From a bacterium (GTDB lineage Bacteria > Verrucomicrobiota > Verrucomicrobiia > Limisphaerales > UBA11358): a stretch of DNA of 8,555 nucleotides. Shown in pieces: positions 1-6,500 of this stretch (the stretch's first letter is position 1; each line of letters opens with the position of its first letter). Position numbers and translations under genes: made by a program. Below the pieces are notes generated by a model. The model was given only the letters and a program-made list of their open reading frames with translations. It was not told the DNA's origin and did not search any database. Location: NCBI GenBank assembly GCA_021781185.1, contig JAJXXI010000723.1:1-8555 (forward strand). Reading direction: 5' to 3'.

Positions 1-1016
1 TGATAAGTCACATTATATCCGGTGGCATCAACCGAAAAGAAGCAGGACGCACCGTTGGGAACCGTGACATCAACAGGTTGCTGGTTAATTGCAGGAGGGC
101 TTGAAACTGGTGTTATAGATCCAGAAACCTCTATTGAGGACACATCAATAGTGCTTGCCGAACCAGCCACCTTGCTCTGATAACCAAAGCCAAAACCATT
201 AAATCCACCGGTGAGGAAAGTGCTGTTGGCGGCAATCCCGCCATAACTCACCAAAACGGTGCCGCCGGTGCCGATCCCGGAATAAAGCGTGTTGGTAATG
301 GCAAGACTGTTCACGTCGTTCATCGTGATGGAAAGAACCTCCGTGTAGGCTTCTCCAGTGTTAAGCGACACGGGGGTGGACGCCGAGGATGCAATAGTAG
401 CTTGATTCCGGGCCGTGCTGGAGCTGCTGCCGGACAAGACCAGTTCCTGATTCCATCCATCCGTTGCGGATGCCTGTGACGGCCGGGTCAGGATCTTGCT
501 GGTGCCACTGACAATTTGGCCAAAATAGCCCTGCCATTTTTCCGTATAGTCAGTTATGGTGAGACGCGTCGTGACATTCGTCCCGCCGGGCAGCGGAGCG
601 AACGGCACGATGTTGCCGCTATTAAATAGACCAATGCCCAATTGCGAAGAACCGGGACTCGCAGGAAAAATGCCGGACGTGTTGGTAAAAACAATCGTCA
701 GTTGGATATTATCCCCCGGCATGACAAGGGCCATCGGATTGGTAGCAAACAACGCCTGAATCTCCATAACTCCGCTGCTCGTCGAAGGAATGCCAAATAA
801 AAGATCGCCGGGGGCAATGGCTGGTGCAGGCGTCTGCGTCTTGGTTGAAAGCATCTGATAGGCAGTGCTGGTGGACGTGGGATCGGCAGGTGTTCCAGAA
901 TTAATCGTGCTGCCACCGCTAAACGCATCGCTGAAAAAGACCTCAGCCTGGGTCATTTGGGCGGCAAGACACACGAGCACTGTCGTGAGTATTGGGAGTC
1001 GCATCGTTTTGTTCAT
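1..1016 (-). CDS. Secreted protein of unknown function, N-terminal part (3' end outside window)
   Basis: The reverse strand is open without a stop from the ATG at 1016-1014 to the window edge, giving 338 whole codons. The start MNKTMRLPILTTVLVCLAAQ followed by MTQA is a clear Sec signal peptide, with likely cleavage after residue 24 (MTQA|EVFF). A second in-frame ATG at 1004-1002 also leaves a usable signal peptide; no convincing Shine-Dalgarno sequence precedes either. The mature part is rich in Ser, Thr, Gly and Asn with few charged residues, as in extracellular beta-sandwich proteins. The last visible part (about residues 310-338, PPAINQQPVDVTVPNGASC onward) matches the opening of an Ig-like domain of the kind common in verrucomicrobial surface proteins. 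No catalytic motif was recognised, so the function stays open; a carbohydrate-binding or adhesin role is only a guess. It lies 108 bp downstream of the pseudopilin gene on the same strand and could be co-transcribed with it. Confidence 0.85.
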   Translation of the reverse strand, partial: MNKTMRLPILTTVLVCLAAQMTQAEVFFSDAFSGGSTINSGTPADPTSTSTAYQMLSTKTQTPAPAIAPGDLLFGIPSTSSGVMEIQALFATNPMALVMPGDNIQLTIVFTNTSGIFPASPGSSQLGIGLFNSGNIVPFAPLPGGTNVTTRLTITDYTEKWQGYFGQIVSGTSKILTRPSQASATDGWNQELVLSGSSSSTARNQATIASSASTPVSLNTGEAYTEVLSITMNDVNSLAITNTLYSGIGTGGTVLVSYGGIAANSTFLTGGFNGFGFGYQSKVAGSASTIDVSSIEVSGSITPVSSPPAINQQPVDVTVPNGASCFFSVDATGYNVTY

Positions 1017-1124
1017 TTTGGTTTTGAGTTGGTGTTTTAGTTGGAAACCATTTGGGATTTTTCGTTTAAATAATCACGCCAACATTCGGCGGCCAAGCCA
1101 TCGGTGAAAGATTTCACAACGATT

Positions 1125-2093
1125 TCACGGCCGGAATCCGTTCATAATGATGCGGAAGGCATCCGGGTCACTTCCCGGGCCTGGGCCATTGGAAAGATCC
1201 GACCACAGGTTGGGATCAAATGGCAAACCGGAGCCTTTCTTGTTATTTGACCTGACACTGGTAAAGTTTACATGGGAATCTCCATACAATACATTCACCC
1301 CGTCTGGCTTGCCACCACTCCTGTGGCCCAAAGTTGACATCTTCATGATTTCATCAACCGACATGGCCTTTTTGGGGTCCGTCGCTGAAAGCTTAAGTGG
1401 CGGCGTGTATTCGTTGACCGTGTTCACCGTGCCAGAAGGCGGAGTGAAGGAAATTTTCACACCAGAACCATTGATCACCGGTAAATCGTAGGTGCCATAA
1501 CTGGTCGAAGCTGAAGCGGTTTGCAAAGGTTGCGGATAATAGTCGTAGCCAGCCCGGACATTGTCATCGCCGGAGCCAGCTGGGGTCGAAGGATAGTTTT
1601 GTGTGGAGTAATATTCGTATTCGGTATTTCCGCTGGACATCTTGGCAAGCGAGGGACAGTAAAAAAGCTTTCCATCCCCTGCCAGCTTGGAGAAATACAG
1701 CAATCCCAAATTATACGGACCGCGAGTCAAGGTCTTCCCGTTGCCGGGGTCCACACGACATACCTCATAGGTCTGCCATGGATTCTGTCCTGCCGGCCAA
1801 CTCCGTTGCGGAACGAAATCTTCGTTGTCGGAAGCATAGATATTCACGCCAATGCCGATCTGCTTTAAATTATTCACACAGGCAATTCTCAAGGCCCTTT
1901 CCTTGGCGCTGGCCAGCGCCGGCAACAGCATGGCGGCCAAAATCGCGATGATGGCAATCACCACCAGGAGTTCGATAAGCGTGAAGCCCCTGCCGTCTTT
2001 GGCCAGGGTGGAAAAACGAGAAACGACGATACGCGACCGCCGAGTTGGGCTGAAATGTTTCATGAGTTGTTTCAATCCCACAGTAGCATCCAT
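1125..2093 (-). CDS. Type II secretion-like pseudopilin with prepilin-type N-terminal cleavage/methylation domain
   Basis: The protein has a classic prepilin N-terminus: a basic leader ending in KDGRG, then [20 protein letters not shown], the peptidase site G|F and the conserved Glu at mature position 5. A single hydrophobic helix follows and then [20 protein letters not shown], the usual start of the globular domain in the DUF1559/PulG-like family of Planctomycetes, Verrucomicrobia and Lentisphaerae. Near the C-terminus [19 protein letters not shown] resembles the H-X9-DG processing-associated motif, but with a longer spacing and DS in place of DG. The start is uncertain. The frame opens at a TTG (2123-2121, 332 residues), while ATG codons at 2093 and 2063 shorten the leader from 46 to 36 or 26 residues. 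I chose 2093 because AGGTGG lies just upstream; 2063 would give a more typical leader. The mature protein should sit in the inner membrane and be processed by a PilD-type peptidase. Its assembly system and cargo are not visible here. Confidence 0.9.
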   Translation of the reverse strand: MDATVGLKQLMKHFSPTRRSRIVVSRFSTLAKDGRGFTLIELLVVIAIIAILAAMLLPALASAKERALRIACVNNLKQIGIGVNIYASDNEDFVPQRSWPAGQNPWQTYEVCRVDPGNGKTLTRGPYNLGLLYFSKLAGDGKLFYCPSLAKMSSGNTEYEYYSTQNYPSTPAGSGDDNVRAGYDYYPQPLQTASASTSYGTYDLPVINGSGVKISFTPPSGTVNTVNEYTPPLKLSATDPKKAMSVDEIMKMSTLGHRSGGKPDGVNVLYGDSHVNFTSVRSNNKKGSGLPFDPNLWSDLSNGPGPGSDPDAFRIIMNGFRP

Positions 2094-2207
2094 CACCCAC
2101 CTGTCACTCTTCACGTTTTGCAAAAATATTTGAAATTAACGCACCAATAATGCCGGATACTTATCAATCCCACCTGTCCGGCCGCGCAAAACATCCATCA
2201 GAAAAAC

Positions 2208-2236
2208 TTGAAATGTGCGATAATTACGTTTTAGTA
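2208..2236 (+). promoter_or_regulatory. Candidate promoter for the XylR-type regulator
   Basis: TTGAAA at 2208-2213 could act as a -35 box, with TTTAGT at 2230-2235 as a weak -10 box at 16 bp spacing, just ahead of the ATG at 2251. The neighbouring GATAAT at 2219-2224 is a better -10 match but has no convincing -35 at the right distance. If either is used the leader is very short. Sigma-70-like consensus is assumed; evidence is weak. Confidence 0.2.
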
Positions 2237-2250
2237 GAACCCACATCCAA

Positions 2251-3396
2251 ATGGCAAAAAAGCAAAAGCGAGTGTTCCTCGCCCTCGGCTGGTATGACTA
2301 CCGGTTGCATCAGGGCATTGAAAAATATGCCCAGGAACACGGCTGGCATCTTTACTCCGAATTCACCCGCGAAAAAATCATTCCGTGGGGCTGGCAGGGC
2401 GATGGCATTCTGGCCTGGCTCGGCGCGGGTGACGACCTGGCCGAATTCGTCAAGACCGCCAAACTGCCCACGGTGGACTTCAGTTTTCGCCGACCGGAAC
2501 TGACGTTTCCCCGCGTGCTGGAAGATCACACCCACGCAGCCAGACTGGCGGCGGAGCATTTTCTCGCCCACGGTTTCAGCCATTTCTGTTTTTATAGCGA
2601 CGCCGACAACTGGTCCTATGAGGAACGAGGCACGGGTTTTGTCAAAGCCCTGAACGACACCGGCCATGGTTGTTCGTGGCTGCGCTGGCGCGAATCGCCT
2701 TCCTACGCCACCGGCAAACAGGAGTGGCAACGCAAACGCAAATGGCTGGCCTCCCAGATGAAGCAGGCCGCAAAGCCGCTCGCCGTTTTTGCCGCGAATG
2801 ACCAGCAAGCGCTCGACGTGTTGGAATCCTGCGAGAGTGTCGGCATCCGGGTTCCAGAGGATGTCGCCGTGCTCGGCGCGGAAAACTATTTGCTGGCCCC
2901 CGATGCCATGCACACGCCCATTTCAAGTGTGGACACCAACCTGGAAAATCTCGGCTACACTGGTGCCGAACTGCTGGATCGGTTGATGAAAGGTGAAAAA
3001 CCTCCCGTTGAATCCATCCGCATCCCTGCCGCCGGAGTGATCGTGCGCAAGAGCAGTGATATTCTGACCATCAGCCATCCCGGCGTGGGCCGCAGTTTGC
3101 GTTACATTTGGGAACACGGCCACGAGCCGATTTGCATCAAAGATCTGGTGGGCGTGGCGGGCATGTCCCGGCGCGGTCTGCACAAAGCCTTTTTGGAACA
3201 TCTACAACGCACGCCCGGACAGGAACTCCAGCGGGTTCGCATTGAGCGGGCCAAAAAACTGCTCGCGCAGACCAGCCAGAAAGTGGAAACCATCGCCTAC
3301 GATTGCGGCTACCAAAGCATCAACAGTTTCTGCGTGGCCTTCAAACGCGCCACCAGCATGTCCGCCCGGGAATATCGTGACAAAATGCGGCATTGA
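2251..3396 (+). CDS. XylR-family transcriptional regulator (LacI-type sensor fused to AraC-type DNA-binding domain)
   Basis: This 381-residue protein is close in length to E. coli XylR (392) and has the same architecture. Residues about 6-265 form a periplasmic-binding-protein-like sugar sensor without the N-terminal LacI helix-turn-helix; landmarks are LAVFAANDQQALDVLESC (177-194), VPEDVAVLGAEN (201-212) and TPISSVDTNLENLGYTGAEL (222-241), which are typical LacI/GalR core segments. Residues about 275-379 form an AraC domain with two helix-turn-helix units: the first around IKDLVGVAGMSRRGLHKAF (296-314), the second around VETIAYDCGYQSINSFCVAF (345-364), ending SAREYRDKMRH. It should bind DNA in the cytoplasm and respond to a sugar. 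Because the next gene on the same strand is a secreted lyase, regulation of that gene is likely, but the effector cannot be read from sequence. In this family the name XylR reflects architecture and does not prove xylose sensing. The ATG at 2251 is favoured because the reading MAKKQKRVFLALGWYD starts directly at the sensor's first beta strand. Confidence 0.93.
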   Translation: MAKKQKRVFLALGWYDYRLHQGIEKYAQEHGWHLYSEFTREKIIPWGWQGDGILAWLGAGDDLAEFVKTAKLPTVDFSFRRPELTFPRVLEDHTHAARLAAEHFLAHGFSHFCFYSDADNWSYEERGTGFVKALNDTGHGCSWLRWRESPSYATGKQEWQRKRKWLASQMKQAAKPLAVFAANDQQALDVLESCESVGIRVPEDVAVLGAENYLLAPDAMHTPISSVDTNLENLGYTGAELLDRLMKGEKPPVESIRIPAAGVIVRKSSDILTISHPGVGRSLRYIWEHGHEPICIKDLVGVAGMSRRGLHKAFLEHLQRTPGQELQRVRIERAKKLLAQTSQKVETIAYDCGYQSINSFCVAFKRATSMSAREYRDKMRH

Positions 3397-3450
3397 TTTC
3401 GACTGGCGCACCATCACCAAAATTGCTGATGGCGGCGGCAAGCATGAGTT

Positions 3451-3456
3451 TATATT
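3451..3456 (+). promoter_or_regulatory. Candidate -10 box for the lyase gene
   Basis: TATATT matches five of six positions of the sigma-70 -10 consensus and lies about 90 bp before the lyase ATG. No good -35 box is found 16-18 bp upstream (TTGCTG at 3423-3428 is 22 bp away), which would suit an activator-dependent promoter. A start here would place the palindromes at 3484-3512 in the transcribed leader. Weak evidence. Confidence 0.22.
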
Positions 3457-3483
3457 GTCGCATGGTTCGCTATCGCTTTGTTC

Positions 3484-3512
3484 CCTCATGAGGAATCGGA
3501 TGAACATCCGAT
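3484..3512. promoter_or_regulatory. Two abutting palindromes upstream of the lyase gene (candidate operator)
   Basis: CCTCATGAGG (3484-3493) is a perfect 10-bp palindrome. One base later ATCGGATG-AA-CATCCGAT (3495-3512) is a perfect 8+8 bp inverted repeat around two bases. They sit 34 bp before the lyase ATG and 88 bp after the regulator's stop codon. No T-run follows, so an intrinsic terminator is unlikely. Binding of a dimeric regulator to DNA, or a short leader hairpin in RNA, are both possible. AraC-type domains usually bind direct rather than inverted repeats, so the neighbouring regulator is not the only candidate. Confidence 0.45.
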
Positions 3513-3546
3513 GGGTGAGAAGTCATACAAAGCCTAAATTGCCATC

Positions 3547-6500
3547 ATGCTTTCCTTTGTCGTCTCGTCAAATACTGTGAGCCCCTCTCGTGTCTGCACC
3601 CCATTTCGCCTGTGGCTGGCAGGTTTCCTGTTTGTTCAAGCCCTCCAAGCACAAACACCTGCGTTTCCCGGCGCGCTCGGTTTTGGCGCCTATGCCACCG
3701 GCGGCCGCAACGGAACTGTTTACCACGTCACCAATCTGAACGACAGCGGTGCTGGCTCGTTCCGCGATGCCGTAAGCCACAGCGGACGCACCATCGTTTT
3801 TGACGTCGGCGGAGAGATCAAGCTCAGCACGGCCGTCAGTTGTTCCAGCAGTTTGACCATTGCCGGCCAGACCGCCCCCGGCGGCATTGTTTTCAACGGC
3901 GGGGAGATTTCCTTCGCCAACCGCAACAACATCATCTGCCGTTACATCCGCATCCGCCCCGGCAGCGACACGGCCAGCAGCACCGACGACGCGCTGAGTT
4001 TTTACCGGGCGTCGAACATCATCGTGGATCATTCGTCCATCGCCTTCGCGCCGTGGAACAACATTGATGGCGTGGGCGACAGCACGTATCTCGTCACGTC
4101 CATCACCGTGCAAAACAGCATCAATGCCAACCCCACCGGGCAGCAATTCGGCTGTCATGCGGAATCCGTCGGCGGCCAGTGGTCCTGGCAATACAACATC
4201 TTCGCCAATTCCCACAACCGCAATCCCCTGGCCAAGGTCAATGACACCTTCATCAACAACCTGGAATACAACAATTCCGCCGGCTACACCACGCACACCA
4301 GCACCAAGTTCAAGCACGACATCGTGAACAATTATTTCGTTGCCGGTCCGGCCAGCAGCAGCAGCAATTTCCCGTGGTATCAGATTGATGAAAACCAAAG
4401 CATCTATTACTCGGGCAACATGTATGACTCGGATAAAAACGGCAGCCTGAACGGCAGCCTGACCACGCCCTATTGGTATCAAACTGTCGGCACCATCCTG
4501 ACCTCGCCATGGTCATCCTGGACAACGGTCATCCCCACCATGACACCGGAACTGGCGTATCGTTATGATGTTTCCGCAGCGGGCGCTTTCCCGCGCGATG
4601 AAGTTGACTCGCTCCTGCTCAGCCAGATTCAAACACTCGGCAGCGGCACGACGGGCACCGGTGCCGGCACCACCGGTCCGGATGGCACCCTTTACACCAG
4701 CCAGACACAGACCGGCCTGGGCAACAACGGCTATGGCACCACCACTGGCCTGGCGGCGATCCCGGACACCGACGGTGACGGCATGCCTGACTACTGGGAA
4801 CTGGCCACGGGCTCAGATCCCAACACGGCGAACCCGCTCACCAACACCGTCACCGGCTACACGTTGCTGGAAAATTATTTGAACTTCCTCGCCGCACCGC
4901 ACGCCGTGACGCAAAAAAACGCGCCGGTGATCATCAATCTCCGTCAGTTCACCGGCGGCTTTTCTTCCAGCGCCACGTTCACCCTGGCCAACGCCACGAA
5001 TGGCACCGTGTCGTTGCTCAACAGCACGAATGCGCAATTCGTTCCCACGGCGGATTTCACCGGATTGGGCGGATTTGATTTCACCGTTCACGATGGCGGC
5101 TCAACCTTGAGTGTCACGGTCACCGTTTGTGTCACTCCGGTGGCACCGCCCGCCAGCGCCACCCAGTTCGGCGGCGCAATCATCGGGGTCACCGTTGCCG
5201 CCGCGCCGCTGCCCTCCAATCTGATTTGGCAGGGTGACGGTTCGGCCAACGCCTGGAGCACCACCGCTTCCAACTGGCTGGATGGCTCCGCCCTGGTCGC
5301 GTTCAAAAACAACGATGCGGTTACGTTCGATGACACCGGTTCAGCTTCTCCAGACATCAACTTGACCGGCACGCTTTTGCCCGGCGCCATTTTTGTCAAC
5401 GCAGACCAAGATTATACTTTCGGTGGCACCGGTACCTTGAGCGGCTCCGGCACGCTGACGAAAACCGGTTCAGGCACGTTGACCATTGCCAACGTCAACA
5501 GCGGCTTTTCCGGCAGCGTCAACGTCAACGGCAGCACACTGGCCCTGAACAATGGTGCCAGCCTTGGCTCGGGCCGCGTGACCTTGAGCGATGCAACCGT
5601 CAGTCTGGCAGGCGGACATACTGCCACCTACATCGCCTCCCTAACCGTGCCGGCCGGCCAGACCGGCACCATCGCTTCCGGCTACATCGCCAACGGCTGT
5701 TCGGGCAACCTCACCGGCGGAGCTGCATCGAGTGTCCTTAATCTGGATGGCAGTCAGAGCTTTTCCGGCACCAGCACCGGCCAGTTCGACGGCTTTCCGG
5801 GCACCATCAACATTTTTTCCGGATCCTCAGTTCGCTTTTCCGCAGCCAGCAGTGGCAAAACCTTCGGCTCGCTCCAGCCCAATTTCATCATCAACGGCTC
5901 GCTCCAGCCGCGCAATGCCGGCAACACCGTTGTCCTCGGTGCATTGAATGGGTCCGGCCAATTGCAAGGCCCGCAAACCGCCAACACCGGCACCGGCAAC
6001 ACCGTCTTCAACATCGGCGGCAACAATCAGGACGCGATCTTCACCGGCACCATCGTCAGCAATGCCAACAGCGCCGGCAGCGCCATTTGCGTCAACAAGC
6101 TCGGCACCGGCACCCAGTCGTTGAACGGCAACAACACCTTCTCCGGCACCAACGGCGTCATCGCCGGCACGCTGCTCGTCAATGGAACCATCACACCGTC
6201 ACTCACAACCGTCTTCGCCAACGCCACGCTTGGCGGCACCGGCGTCATCGCCGGACCGGTGCAGGTGAACCCCGGAGGCATTCTTTCCCCCGGGACCAAT
6301 GGCACCGGCACACTCACCATCAACGGAAATCTCACCAACAGTTCACCGGTGTTAAAGTTCGATCTCTCCAGTTCGCCCTCCGGAGCCAACGACCGGATCA
6401 ACCTGACCGGCACCCTGGCCATGTCCGGCGTGCAGACGTTCAATTTCAATCTCACCGATGGCGCGCTCGGGGCCGGCACCTACTATTTGATTGAAGGAGC

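Noticed and set aside
1017..1124. Possible terminator between the pseudopilin gene and the left-edge gene, based on a CGCC/GGCG pairing on the minus strand.
   Set aside because: The stem is only four base pairs and the following T-rich stretch is interrupted, so a terminator cannot be supported.
1110..1128. Direct repeat GATTTCAC (1110-1117 and 1121-1128) at the end of the pseudopilin gene.
   Set aside because: It is eight bases long, overlaps the stop codon and is isolated. There is no third copy nearby and no sign of an attachment site or insertion.
2224..2913. A 229-codon minus-strand open frame opposite the regulator.
   Set aside because: The forward frame encodes a full-length XylR-type protein with matching landmarks; the reverse frame has no recognisable features.
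3568..4482. A 304-codon open frame on the minus strand opposite the lyase catalytic domain.
   Set aside because: The forward frame has specific PL1-like motifs throughout, while the reverse translation is Val/Ala/Gly-rich without any motif. Shadow of codon bias.
5400..6350. Many scattered ACCGGC and GGCACC strings that look like a DNA repeat.
   Set aside because: They are codons for the frequent Thr-Gly and Gly-Thr pairs of the beta-helix repeats, all in frame and irregularly spaced; they are not a separate DNA element.
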